From: Pseudomonadota bacterium
GTDB taxonomy: Bacteria; Pseudomonadota; Gammaproteobacteria; Steroidobacterales; Steroidobacteraceae
Direction: 5' to 3'
Assembly (NCBI GenBank): GCA_021816775.1
Contig: JAKAXA010000010.1
Location: 1 to 64,000 of the forward strand
Length of the DNA stretch: 64,000 nucleotides
In this document: one piece after another, positions 56,499 to 64,000 of the stretch
Layout: each line of letters starts with the position of its first letter
How positions within the stretch are numbered: the stretch's first letter is position 1
The notes under the pieces: generated by a model
The model's database searches: none
The model's input: only the letters and a program-made list of their open reading frames with translations
What the model was told of the DNA's origin: nothing
Translations under genes and position numbers: made by a program

Positions 56499-57005
56499 AT
56501 GATCGCCGCCATACCCGCACTGCCGCGCTGGCTTGCCGCGCTCGCTCTGCTCGCCGCCGCGCACGTCGGCGCCTGGGCGTCGGGGCGAGTCCTCTTTGGG
56601 CGGTGGCCGGCCCCGGTCGATGGAGGGGCGAGGCTGTGGGATGGACGGCGGGTGTTCGGCGAGCACAAGACCTGGCGCGGCCTGCTCGTCGCGGGCCTCC
56701 TCTGCGCCGCGGTGGCGCCGCTCGTTGGCTACGGCGCGCGGCTCGGCCTGCAGTTGGCGGCCCTCGCCATGGGAGCGGACCTGGCGACGAGCTTGCTCAA
56801 GCGCCGCCTCAACCTGGCGTCGGGCCGGGAGGTGCCGGGGTTGGATCAGATTCCCGAGGCGCTCGTGCCCCTGCTCGTGCTTGCCCGCCCGCTCGGCATC
56901 GGCGCCTGGACCGCCTGGCTCCTCACCGGCATATTCGTCGTGCTCGATCTGGCGGCATTGCCGCTGCGCCACCGCCGCAACACCGGCGCGCGCAGGCCGC
57001 TGTGA
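56499..57005 (+). CDS. CarS/DUF46-like CDP-archaeol synthase homologue
   Basis: 168-residue integral membrane protein with about four hydrophobic segments. It has GEHKTWRGLL and the loop GREVPGLDQIPEALVPLLVLA, the paired motifs of the CarS/DUF46 branch of CDP-alcohol cytidylyltransferases. In archaea CarS adds CTP to digeranylgeranylglyceryl phosphate; bacterial homologues exist but their lipid substrates are unclear, and this bacterium has no other archaeal-type lipid genes here. It follows cysK by 74 bases. No -10 is convincing, so it may be read through from the cys operon. Confidence 0.8.
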   Translation: MIAAIPALPRWLAALALLAAAHVGAWASGRVLFGRWPAPVDGGARLWDGRRVFGEHKTWRGLLVAGLLCAAVAPLVGYGARLGLQLAALAMGADLATSLLKRRLNLASGREVPGLDQIPEALVPLLVLARPLGIGAWTAWLLTGIFVVLDLAALPLRHRRNTGARRPL

Positions 57006-57045
57006 TGTCGCTGCCCGTGGCGTGCCGGCCCACACGTCCCGCAGG

Positions 57046-57447
57046 TCAGCGTGTCTGTCGCAGCCGGGGCGTGCAGGTCACGCCAAGCAACGGCCCGTCC
57101 GGTGAGAGCAAGCGGCTCACCCTGCCCCAGGGTTCGCTCGTGCTGCGCACCAACCTGCGATAGCCCCGCAGCTCGAGTTCCTCGGTCGTCGGCTCCCGCC
57201 GATCCACTTCGAGCTCGAGCCACCCCTGCGGTGCGGGAAGCCCGGGCGGCCACTCCCCGGTGCCGAAGCAGGATTGCGCCGCCTGCGAGAGCGGCCCGAG
57301 CGCAAACGCCTTCGCGCCCGCGAGACGCTCCGTACGCCGGTCACCGCCAGGCTCCTCTTTGAGCTCCACGCCGAAGTCCTCGCCATCGCGTCGCCCCCTG
57401 GCCGCGCGATCCGGCACGGTCGGACCGAACCCGGCGATGAACAGCAC
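57046..57447 (-). CDS. Glyoxalase/VOC-fold protein, probably degenerate
   Basis: About 133 residues from a GTG at 57447 with AGAGG upstream (open frame to 57471). The C-terminal half is a good match to a common VOC family: GPLSQAAQSCFGTGEWPPGLPAPQGWLELEVD and ELRGYRRLVRSTSEPWGRVSRLLSPDGPLLGVTCTP. In the first half, positions that in relatives read like YRHTERLEGAKHFALWPLSQ are DRRTERLAGAKAFALGPLSQ, so two conserved histidines and a tryptophan are lost, and RGRRDGEDFGVEL replaces an RRFYEDxLGL-type segment. It is probably a decaying or inactive gene. Confidence 0.65.
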   Translation of the reverse strand: MLFIAGFGPTVPDRAARGRRDGEDFGVELKEEPGGDRRTERLAGAKAFALGPLSQAAQSCFGTGEWPPGLPAPQGWLELEVDRREPTTEELELRGYRRLVRSTSEPWGRVSRLLSPDGPLLGVTCTPRLRQTR

Positions 57448-57558
57448 CCGCAAACCTCTCAGTTCGTTCAAAGGCTCACCCGAGCGCTGCGCGCAACGGT
57501 GTGCTCGGACTCGCTCGTTCTGCGCCTCGGGCCGCCCCTCGAGCGCATCTCATTGGGA

Positions 57559-57601
57559 TTGACGCCGCCGCATCCCGAGCGTACCTTTATTAAAAAAGGT
57601 A
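57559..57601 (+). promoter_or_regulatory. padR promoter with overlapping 20-base palindrome
   Basis: TTGACG (57559-57564) and TACCTT (57582-57587) are 17 bases apart. TACCTTT-ATTAAA-AAAGGTA (57582-57601) is a perfect 7-bp inverted repeat over the -10 region, in an AT-rich patch, 13 bases before the padR ATG at 57615. Autorepression by the PadR protein encoded next is the simplest reading. Confidence 0.55.
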
Positions 57602-57614
57602 GCATTCTATTGAA

Positions 57615-57938
57615 ATGCTGGACGAACAGAAGCTTGGCGTATTGCGCAAGGGATTCCTGGAATTCCTGGTGCTGCGCATCATCAGCGGCGCCAGCGTCTA
57701 CGCGGCCGACATTCTCAAGACACTGGCGGCGACCGAATTCGCCACTCAGGAAGGCACGCTCTATCCGCTGCTCAGCCGCCTGCGGCGCGAAGGGCTCCTC
57801 GATTACCAGTGGCAGGAATCCGGCAGCGGCCCGCCGCGCAAGTATTACCGGCTCACGGCCGCCGGCGCCGAGCGCCTGGCCGAGTTCACGGCCTACTGGG
57901 CCCGCATCAATCAGACCATCCAGTCACTCGGGGGTTGA
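57615..57938 (+). CDS. PadR-family transcriptional regulator
   Basis: 107-residue winged-helix protein, the short PadR subfamily lacking the long C-terminal dimerisation domain. Pattern: LRKGFLEFLVLRIISGASVYAADILKTL, then TQEGTLYPLLSRLRREGLLDYQWQE, PPRKYYRLTAAGAERL. These repress neighbouring operons and dissociate upon an effector. The palindrome over its promoter and the 3-base gap to the PspC gene suggest it controls both. Confidence 0.9.
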   Translation: MLDEQKLGVLRKGFLEFLVLRIISGASVYAADILKTLAATEFATQEGTLYPLLSRLRREGLLDYQWQESGSGPPRKYYRLTAAGAERLAEFTAYWARINQTIQSLGG

Positions 57939-57941
57939 GCC

Positions 57942-59171
57942 ATGCGACCGGTGATCGCCGTCAGTCTCAACGGCCGCGCATACCAGCTGGAGGATGGCGC
58001 GCACGCCGCCCTGGCACAGTATCTGGCCGCCGCCGAGCGCGCGCTCGAGGGCAATCCGGATCGCGCGGAGATCCTCGCCGATCTCGAGCAGGCCATCGCC
58101 GACAAGTGCGAGCGCTTCCTGAGCACGCACAAGACCGTGCTGAGACAGGCGGAAATCGAACAGGTGATCGGCGAGATGGGCCCGGTCGAGGGCGGCGGCG
58201 CACCCCAGGGCGCCCCTGCCGGCGCGGCGCCGGCGCACGAGCAGGCGGCCGGCGCCGGATCTGCCGCCGGCGCGGCGGCGGCGCCGAAGCGGCTCTATCA
58301 GATCAGCGAGGGGGCGCTGCTGAGCGGGGTATGCAAGGGCATTGCGGTCTATTTCGACGTGGATGTGACCGTGGTGCGCCTGTTGTTCGTCCTCGCCGCG
58401 ATCCTCACCGGCGGGGCCGCGATCCTCGCCTACATCGTGATGATGTTCGTCGTCCCGTATGCGCAGACACCCGAGGAAGTCGCCGCCGCCGGCGGGGTGC
58501 CCTTCAATGCGCGCGTGCTCGTCGAGCAATGGAAACGCAAGGCGGCGCAGTTTGCCGATGCGGCCGCGCACGCCGCCCGGATCGACGGCTCGCCCGATGA
58601 GCGTGCGCGCCGGCGCGCCGAGTGGCGCCGGGCGCGCTGGCAGTGGAAGCAGGAGTGGCGCAGAAGCCGCGCCGAGTGGCGCGCCCGCCGCTGGGGGCCG
58701 TACCACTTCAGCACCTGGGGGGCGAATCCCGTGCCGCCGGCCCCGCCGCTGCCGCCGCTCGCGGCGTTTCTCTCGGGCCTGGGATGGGCGGTGCTCGGCA
58801 TCCTGGTCGCCCTGGTCACCCTCGCATGGCTGTTCGCACTGCTGTCCCTGCTCGCCACCGGCGCGGTGTTCGGCTGGTCCGTTGGCCACCTTCCGCTGTG
58901 GGCCGCCGTCATCGTGCTCATCGTGCTCTATCAGCTGGTGGTCTCGCCGCTGCGCGCGCTGCGCTACGCGCACTCGCCCTACTTTTACGCGTATCGCTAC
59001 CGCGCCCACGCGCTCGCCGACGCGATCATCGGTCTGGTGCTGCTCGCGCTGCTGCTGTGGGTGCTCGGATTTCACATGCCGGCGCTGCAGCATCTCCTCG
59101 ATTGGCTGCGTGCGCAGATCGCCCCGCTGTGGCGCAGCGGCGTGCCAGCGGCGCGGAGTTCCGCGCACTGA
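57942..59171 (+). CDS. PspC-domain membrane protein
   Basis: 409 residues. The N-terminal 85 residues are a soluble helical domain resembling HAAS-type (AERALEGNPDRAEILADLEQAIADKCERFLSTHKTVLRQAEIEQVIGEMG). An Ala/Gly/Pro linker follows, then the PspC domain (RLYQISEGALLSGVCKGIAVYFDVDVTVVRLLFVLAAILTGGAAILAYIVMMFVVPYA) with one membrane span, a basic Trp/Arg-rich segment (RRAEWRRARWQWKQEWRRSRAEWRARR), and three to four more membrane helices. PspC proteins sense envelope stress. Cotranscribed with padR; the PadR-PspC/HAAS pairing is common. No PspA or PspF gene in view. Confidence 0.88.
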   Translation: MRPVIAVSLNGRAYQLEDGAHAALAQYLAAAERALEGNPDRAEILADLEQAIADKCERFLSTHKTVLRQAEIEQVIGEMGPVEGGGAPQGAPAGAAPAHEQAAGAGSAAGAAAAPKRLYQISEGALLSGVCKGIAVYFDVDVTVVRLLFVLAAILTGGAAILAYIVMMFVVPYAQTPEEVAAAGGVPFNARVLVEQWKRKAAQFADAAAHAARIDGSPDERARRRAEWRRARWQWKQEWRRSRAEWRARRWGPYHFSTWGANPVPPAPPLPPLAAFLSGLGWAVLGILVALVTLAWLFALLSLLATGAVFGWSVGHLPLWAAVIVLIVLYQLVVSPLRALRYAHSPYFYAYRYRAHALADAIIGLVLLALLLWVLGFHMPALQHLLDWLRAQIAPLWRSGVPAARSSAH

Positions 59172-59179
59172 GCGGCCGG

Positions 59180-60586
59180 TCAGTCGGAGACGGCGCGGGA
59201 GAGATTGTTGCGCACGAACTCGATGTGCTCGCGCAGCAGATAGATCTGCTCGGCGTGTGAGCCCGGCATCTTGCGCAGAATCACTGCGCGCTCGATCTGG
59301 TGCAGACGGTCGAGGAGCTCCGCGCGGCGCTCGCGCGAGAGCGGCCCGATCGACTCGCGCTCGAGCGCCATCAGCTCCCCGTAGCGCCGGTGGATACGGC
59401 TGTTCACCCGCCAGCCGTACAGCTGCGGCAGAAAGCGCAGCCCTGGCACCAACACGACGATGATCGGCACGAGCACCACGAGGATGCGGTTCACCAGGCT
59501 CGCCATCCAGAACGGCAGGTACCGGTAGGTGAAGCTCTTGTACCCGGTCTTGTAGAAGTTCGCCGCCTCCGAATCGAGCGGATAGGAGTAAGTCTCGGTA
59601 TTCGGAAACTCGTGGGCCGCGTGCAGCACCGTCGCGCGCCCGTACACCTGCTGCGCCGCCTGAATCAGCAGGTCGCACAGCGCCGGGTGCAGGTCCGCGT
59701 GGGCGAGCAGTTCCACGGCGGGGCCGAGCAGCACCAGACGCCGATGCGGCAGATTCGCGCCGAGGTCGAACGCGCCGGCGGGAATGTCGAGTTCATGCAG
59801 GTACGGGAAGCGCCTGACGTAGGCGGCCGCCTGGGTAAAGTCGAACAGCCGGATGCCCGGGGTATGCACCATCTTGATGATCACCGCCGGCGGCGTCGAG
59901 TCGCCGGTGAGGAAGATCGCGTTGACCCGTCCGGCGAGCAATGCATCGCGCGCAGCCGCGCCCTCCAGATCGAGCAGCTGGGTCGGTCCGCCCGGGGCGA
60001 TGCCGTTGGCCTTCAGCAGCGCCAATGCCAGGGTGCGCGTGCCGCTGCCCGGCTTGCCGATGGCGATTCGCTCGCCGCGCAGCTGCGAGAGCCGCGCCAC
60101 GCGCGGCCCCCGATAGAAGATGGTCACCGGCTGATAGAACATGCTGCCGAGCGAGACCAGCCCTTGCGCGTCATCGTCCTGGTCATGAGTCGGCGCGGCG
60201 CCGACTCCGCCGGTCACGCGGGTCCCGGACTGCACGAGCGCGATGTCCACGCGCGAATGCGGCCGGTTCAGGCGCTCGAGGTTCTGCGCCGAGCCCTCGG
60301 AGGGCAGGATCTTCAGCGTGATCCCGTTGCGCGCCAGCAGGGCGCGGAAGCGCTCGGCCGCCAGGTCAAACGAACTGCCCGGCGGGCCTGCGCTCATCAC
60401 CAGGGAATGCGGGGGCGCCGGCCGCACGAAATGCAGGGTCAGCCAGATCGCCCCCGCACTCAGCAGCAGGATCGGAATGAGCGTGTGCGCCAGGTCCGAC
60501 CAGGATACGGTCGTGACCTTCAGCGCGAGGGGCTGGGAGGCTCCCTCGGGCTGCCTGGAATCGTCCGGCTTCGGGTTCGGTTCCAT
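59180..60586 (-). CDS. Membrane-anchored TAXI-family TRAP solute-binding protein
   Basis: 468-residue protein. Instead of a cleavable signal it has a proline-rich cytoplasmic tail and a membrane helix near residues 33-52, then a periplasmic TAXI-type binding domain ([31 protein letters not shown]...[22 protein letters not shown]-like, here [21 protein letters not shown]), and a second membrane helix near 365-390 followed by a helical tail. TAXI proteins bind glutamate or other organic acids and normally feed a TRAP permease, which is absent here. The two-anchor design hints at a sensory or stand-alone role. Confidence 0.8.
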   Translation of the reverse strand: MEPNPKPDDSRQPEGASQPLALKVTTVSWSDLAHTLIPILLLSAGAIWLTLHFVRPAPPHSLVMSAGPPGSSFDLAAERFRALLARNGITLKILPSEGSAQNLERLNRPHSRVDIALVQSGTRVTGGVGAAPTHDQDDDAQGLVSLGSMFYQPVTIFYRGPRVARLSQLRGERIAIGKPGSGTRTLALALLKANGIAPGGPTQLLDLEGAAARDALLAGRVNAIFLTGDSTPPAVIIKMVHTPGIRLFDFTQAAAYVRRFPYLHELDIPAGAFDLGANLPHRRLVLLGPAVELLAHADLHPALCDLLIQAAQQVYGRATVLHAAHEFPNTETYSYPLDSEAANFYKTGYKSFTYRYLPFWMASLVNRILVVLVPIIVVLVPGLRFLPQLYGWRVNSRIHRRYGELMALERESIGPLSRERRAELLDRLHQIERAVILRKMPGSHAEQIYLLREHIEFVRNNLSRAVSD

Positions 60587-60699
60587 TCCGGCGGAAGTCT
60601 ACCATCGGCGCCCTCGAGCGCCGCACCGGGTCGCTGCCGGCCCCCGTGGGTGGCGACGGCCGTATACTGGGCGATTATCCGTCCATGGAGATCGGTCGC

Positions 60700-61368
60700 A
60701 TGGCAAAAGTCCTCGTCCTCTACTACTCCTCCTACGGCCACGTCGAGCGCATGGCGCAGGCGATCGCGGAGGGGGCCGCCTCCGTGGCCGGCACTGCGGT
60801 CACCGTCAAGCGGGTTCCCGAGCTGGTTCCCGAGGACGTCGCCCGCAAGGCCGGCATGAAAATCGAGCAGAAGGTGCCGGTCGCCACCGTCGATGAGCTC
60901 GCCAGCTACGACGCGATCCTCTTCGGCACACCGACGAGGTTCGGCAACATGGCCGCGCAGATGCGCAATTTTCTGGATCAGACCGGCGGACTGTGGGTCA
61001 AGGGCGCACTCGTGGGCAAGGTGGGCAGCGTGTTCGCCTCCACGGCCACCCAGCACGGCGGCCAGGAGACCACCATCACCAGTTTCCACCACACGCTGAT
61101 CCATCACGGCATGATCATCGTCGGCCTGCCCTACTCGTTCGCCGGGCTGACCCGCATGGATGAGATCACGGGATGCAGCCCCTACGGCGCCTCAACGCTC
61201 GCGAGCGGCGACGGCTCCCGGCACCCGAGCGAGAACGAACTGGCCGGCGCGCGCTTCCAGGGGCGGCACGTCGCCGAAATCGCTGCGCGGCTCGAGCGCG
61301 GCGCCGGCGAGCGCGGACCGGCGCCGGCGCAGATGCAAAACCCCACGGAGACCACCGGGCCGCGCTGA
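60700..61368 (+). CDS. wrbA: NAD(P)H:quinone oxidoreductase WrbA
   Basis: FMN-binding flavodoxin-like quinone reductase. The 222-residue product has the FMN loop [41 protein letters not shown], and [17 protein letters not shown] with GGGQE-type insert, and [10 protein letters not shown]. It is about 20 residues longer at the C terminus ([15 protein letters not shown]...), a tail of low complexity. The ATG at 60700 has GGAGA upstream; an ATG 15 bases earlier is possible. TATACT at 60663-60668 could be a -10. Confidence 0.93.
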   Translation: MAKVLVLYYSSYGHVERMAQAIAEGAASVAGTAVTVKRVPELVPEDVARKAGMKIEQKVPVATVDELASYDAILFGTPTRFGNMAAQMRNFLDQTGGLWVKGALVGKVGSVFASTATQHGGQETTITSFHHTLIHHGMIIVGLPYSFAGLTRMDEITGCSPYGASTLASGDGSRHPSENELAGARFQGRHVAEIAARLERGAGERGPAPAQMQNPTETTGPR

Positions 61369-61379
61369 CCCGACCTGCA

Positions 61380-61413
61380 GCGCATGAGCGGCCGGTGCCG
61401 GCCGGCCATGCGC
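61380..61413. terminator. Long hairpin between convergent wrbA and S41 protease genes
   Basis: Arms 61380-61395 and 61398-61413 pair at 14 of 16 positions (GCGCATG and GGCCGG blocks each with their complement). It lies 11 bases after the wrbA stop and 14 before the protease stop. No T-tract on either side. Symmetric enough to work on both transcripts. Confidence 0.5.
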
Positions 61414-61427
61414 GCAGTCACGAGCCC

Positions 61428-64000
61428 TCACCCGCCCACGCTGGTCGGCGGCTGCGGCAGCGGCGGAAGCTTCGGATGGTAGTCGCGCCACGGTGGCCGC
61501 CGGTAATGCTGCGGCGGATGCGCCTTGAGCTCCTGCAGCGCGACTTCAACGGCCCGCTGCAGCTGCGGGTCCTGCCCTTCGCGCACCAGCTTGGGGTTCT
61601 GCCAGACCTGCACGTTGGGGCTGACGCCGTGGTTCTCCACGGGGAACGTGCCGTGCAGGCCCTCGACCGCGACGCGCGGGGCCGTGATGTGGCCGCCGTC
61701 CATGAGCGTCGGGTAGCCGTAGATCCCGACCAGCCCGCCCCAGGTCCGCTCACCGACCAGGGGCCCGATGTGATCCATCTTGAAATACCACGGCAGTGCA
61801 TCGCCGCCGGAGCCCGCGTACTGATTGATGACCATCACCTTGGGACCGAACAGCGCCTCATAGGGGGCGACCTGCGGCTGCCCCCAGCGGGTGACGACGA
61901 GGGCCATCGGCCGGCGCAGCAGATTGTCGATGATGTAGTCGGAGAGCGCCCCGCCGTGGTTGTAGCGCTCATCGAGGATCACGCCTTCCTTGTCGATCTG
62001 CGAGAAGTAGTACCGGTTGAAGCTCTGATAGCCGCCCCAGCCGGTGTCCGGCAGGTAGACATAACCGAGCTTCCCGCCGCTCAGCCGGTTCACGAGGCGC
62101 ATGTTGTGATCAACCCAGGCGATATGGCGCAGCGCCGCCTCGCTGGGGATGGTCTTGACAACCAGCCGGTACGCCCCCTGTGAACTCGGATTCGGTCCGA
62201 CCGTGAGCGTCACCGTCTTGTTCGCCAGGTCCTGGAACGCACGGTAAAGGTTCATCGAGCCATCGAGCGCAACGCCGTTGACCGCCAGCAGATAATCCCC
62301 CACCTTCACCTTCAGGCCCGGCTGGGCGAGCGGCGCATAGACGCCCGGGTTCCAGCGGCCGCCGCGCAGGATGCGTGTGATGCGGTAGTGACCGTGCTCG
62401 ATGCGGTAATTGGCCCCGAGCAGCCCGACTTTGATGTCCTGCATCTTCGGCTCGTAGCCGCCGTAGATGAACATGTGGCCGACCGACAGATAACTCATCA
62501 TCTCCCGGAACAGGAACGAGAGGTCGTCGCGGCTCGCGATACCGGGCAGATAGTGCGCGAACTCCTTTTCGGCCGCATTGATGTCCAGGCCGTCGAACTT
62601 CGGGTTGTAGAAGAAGGCCTTCTCGATGCGCCACGCGTCGCGATACATCTCGGCCCACTGCTCGCGCGGCACCACGTACACGCGCATGTGGGCGAGGTGC
62701 AGCTGCGTCGGCTTGGCTTTGGGCCGCGTCGCGGCCACGAACCAATGCGGACCCCGCCGATACAGCACTTTCCCGCCCTTGGCGGCAATCGCGACGTTCG
62801 TGACCCCTTGCAGCAGGGGCTGGACCTTGCGTTTCTTCAGTTCGAAGCGCAGTAGTGCAAGCGGCACGCCGTTACGTGCGCTGATGTTCGGCATGAACAC
62901 GAGCGGCGCGCGCAGCAGGTACAACGTGCCCGCCGGACCGGGGTACAGGCCGCGATAATTCGCAGGCGGGACGGGAAGCGGCACCGCACGAGCGCGCAGG
63001 CCATGGAAATCGATGGTGACCTGCGGGGTTGAGCCCGAAGCGCCGTGCTGACCCGCACGGCCCGGATGCGCCGGCTTCTTCTTCGGGTGCGCCGCGGTCT
63101 CGAAGCCTGCGCGCGGCGCAAACGGGGAGGCGAGTCCCGCGCGCAGCGTCGTCACGTAGACGTGACTGGTCATCGGACGCTCGAACGAGGACATATCGAG
63201 CCAACCCTGGCCAAGGGCCGTGTTCGTGCTCGACATGAAATAGAGGTACTTGCCGCTCGCGTCGAATACCGGGAAGAGGCAGTCGCTGTCGCCATGGGTG
63301 ACCTGGTGGGTAGTGCCGCTCTTGACCGAATAGATGTAGATCGCGTGCAGGTTGTTCGGCAGCAGCCTCGTCAAGGCGATCCACTCGCTGTCCGGGGACC
63401 AGCGGGCGGCAAACAGGTGCAGCGGCGAGTCGAACTCGTCGGTGGCGATCCTGACCGGCCGCGGGTGCGCCTGCGCAAGATCGACGTACCAGAGATTGAG
63501 CTTCTGATCGCTGAACACGACCCGCTTGCTGTCCGGCGCCCAGGTCAGGTGGTAGTAGAAGGCGTCATCCTGACCCAGCGGCACGCGCCGCACGGAGCCC
63601 GTGCCGTCCTGACGGCGGATGTAGAGGTCGTACTCGCCGGCCCGATCGGAGAAGTAGGCAATCCACCGGCCGTTCGGCGACCAGGCCGGGTCGCGGTCCA
63701 TCGCGCCCGGGCTGTGAGTGAGATTCACGATGCTGCCGTGCTTGACCGGCACGGTGAGAATGTCCCCGTGCGCCTGGAACAGCGCACGCACCCCGCTCGG
63801 GGAAATCCCGCCGTGCGCGACATCCTTGCCGACCCGCTTGTAGTACGGGCGCAGCTGCGGCAGATCCCCCGCAACGCTCACGTGCACCGGATGCGTCGTG
63901 CCGGTGGCGAAATCATAGATGTGCAGTTCGCCGAACTGCGAATAGATGATGCCGCCCGGGCCGGCGGATGCGGAGGTGATGTCGAATCCGGTGTTGTCGA
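61428..64000 (-). CDS. Tricorn-like S41 serine protease, N-terminus outside the window
   Basis: At least 857 codons; the frame is still open at base 64000, so the gene starts outside. Beta-propeller-like repeats with WAPDSKRVVFSD, WSPNGRWIAYFSDRAGEYDLYI and WSPDSEWIALT fill the first half. A helical core and PDZ-like domain (KVKVGDYLLAVNGVALDG) follow, then the S41 domain with GYVYLPDTGWGGYQSF, EGVILDERYNHGG and catalytic serine in INQYAGSGGDALPWYFK. The tail is proline-rich. Tricorn proteases trim peptides after the proteasome in archaea; bacterial relatives are often periplasmic or cytoplasmic amide hydrolases. Signal peptide status cannot be told. Confidence 0.88.
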   Translation of the reverse strand, partial: DNTGFDITSASAGPGGIIYSQFGELHIYDFATGTTHPVHVSVAGDLPQLRPYYKRVGKDVAHGGISPSGVRALFQAHGDILTVPVKHGSIVNLTHSPGAMDRDPAWSPNGRWIAYFSDRAGEYDLYIRRQDGTGSVRRVPLGQDDAFYYHLTWAPDSKRVVFSDQKLNLWYVDLAQAHPRPVRIATDEFDSPLHLFAARWSPDSEWIALTRLLPNNLHAIYIYSVKSGTTHQVTHGDSDCLFPVFDASGKYLYFMSSTNTALGQGWLDMSSFERPMTSHVYVTTLRAGLASPFAPRAGFETAAHPKKKPAHPGRAGQHGASGSTPQVTIDFHGLRARAVPLPVPPANYRGLYPGPAGTLYLLRAPLVFMPNISARNGVPLALLRFELKKRKVQPLLQGVTNVAIAAKGGKVLYRRGPHWFVAATRPKAKPTQLHLAHMRVYVVPREQWAEMYRDAWRIEKAFFYNPKFDGLDINAAEKEFAHYLPGIASRDDLSFLFREMMSYLSVGHMFIYGGYEPKMQDIKVGLLGANYRIEHGHYRITRILRGGRWNPGVYAPLAQPGLKVKVGDYLLAVNGVALDGSMNLYRAFQDLANKTVTLTVGPNPSSQGAYRLVVKTIPSEAALRHIAWVDHNMRLVNRLSGGKLGYVYLPDTGWGGYQSFNRYYFSQIDKEGVILDERYNHGGALSDYIIDNLLRRPMALVVTRWGQPQVAPYEALFGPKVMVINQYAGSGGDALPWYFKMDHIGPLVGERTWGGLVGIYGYPTLMDGGHITAPRVAVEGLHGTFPVENHGVSPNVQVWQNPKLVREGQDPQLQRAVEVALQELKAHPPQHYRRPPWRDYHPKLPPLPQPPTSVGG

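Overview
The window is a GC-rich (about two-thirds G+C), gene-dense stretch of a bacterial chromosome, most likely from a gammaproteobacterium near the Xanthomonadales/Nevskiales/Steroidobacterales part of the tree. This rests on gene order and family types: uvrC-pgsA-tRNA-Gly(GCC), a thrABC operon with fused aspartokinase/homoserine dehydrogenase, nudJ-mnmA, PepSY-phoP-phoQ-like genes, a fused CysG and a class II DAHP synthase. I see no prophage, insertion sequence, CRISPR array or rRNA. Most content is housekeeping or central metabolism.

Layout. 1-5938 (minus): tRNA-Gly, pgsA, uvrC, family-5 uracil-DNA glycosylase, isocitrate dehydrogenase, class II DAHP synthase. 6023-9533 (plus): a two-gene lysine-degradation unit (saccharopine-dehydrogenase-type oxidoreductase plus aminoadipate-semialdehyde dehydrogenase), then an F420-reductase-like NADP-binding protein. 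9530-13076 (minus): phosphoketolase and acetate kinase, a C2 shunt ending in acetate plus ATP. 13245-15508 (plus): RNB-domain ribonuclease coupled to a LOG-family protein. 15540-23613 (minus): P-type proton ATPase, PhoPQ-like two-component system with PepSY protein, MazG, CoA-type Nudix hydrolase, fumarase C. 23728-30939 (plus): purB, an unassigned gene, nudJ-mnmA, aconitase A, HAD phosphatase.

30954-37052: tryptophan 2,3-dioxygenase and a zinc metallopeptidase (minus), then an ABC-2 exporter pair, threonine aldolase, a thioredoxin-like protein and a membrane lipoprotein (plus). 37055-37785 (minus) is a VapC toxin with a frame-broken AbrB-type antitoxin. 37890-40574: TatD and an M20 peptidase, separated by 441 bases without a convincing gene. 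40583-45938 (minus): NERD protein and thrC-thrB-thrA. 46054-48380: an unassigned gene, a DUF7009-like protein, a CoA ester lyase and a MaoC hydratase. 48515-56424 is a sulfur-assimilation locus: sulfite/nitrite reductase and DUF934 protein, then malQ and cysB on the other strand, then cysH, cysG and a cysteine synthase. 56499-64000: CarS-like CDP-archaeol synthase homologue, a degenerate glyoxalase-fold gene, PadR-PspC pair, an orphan TAXI binding protein, wrbA, and a tricorn-like S41 protease cut by the window end.

Most notable signals: (i) the intact VapC toxin beside a frameshifted antitoxin; (ii) matched promoter architecture at the two sulfur-assimilation transcription units flanking cysB; (iii) several genes whose -10 hexamer lies only 6-10 bases before a start codon with no Shine-Dalgarno, suggesting leaderless mRNAs; (iv) an isocitrate dehydrogenase with two of the NADP-specificity residues replaced; (v) a perfect 20-bp palindrome over the padR promoter. 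I found no clearly new multi-gene system.
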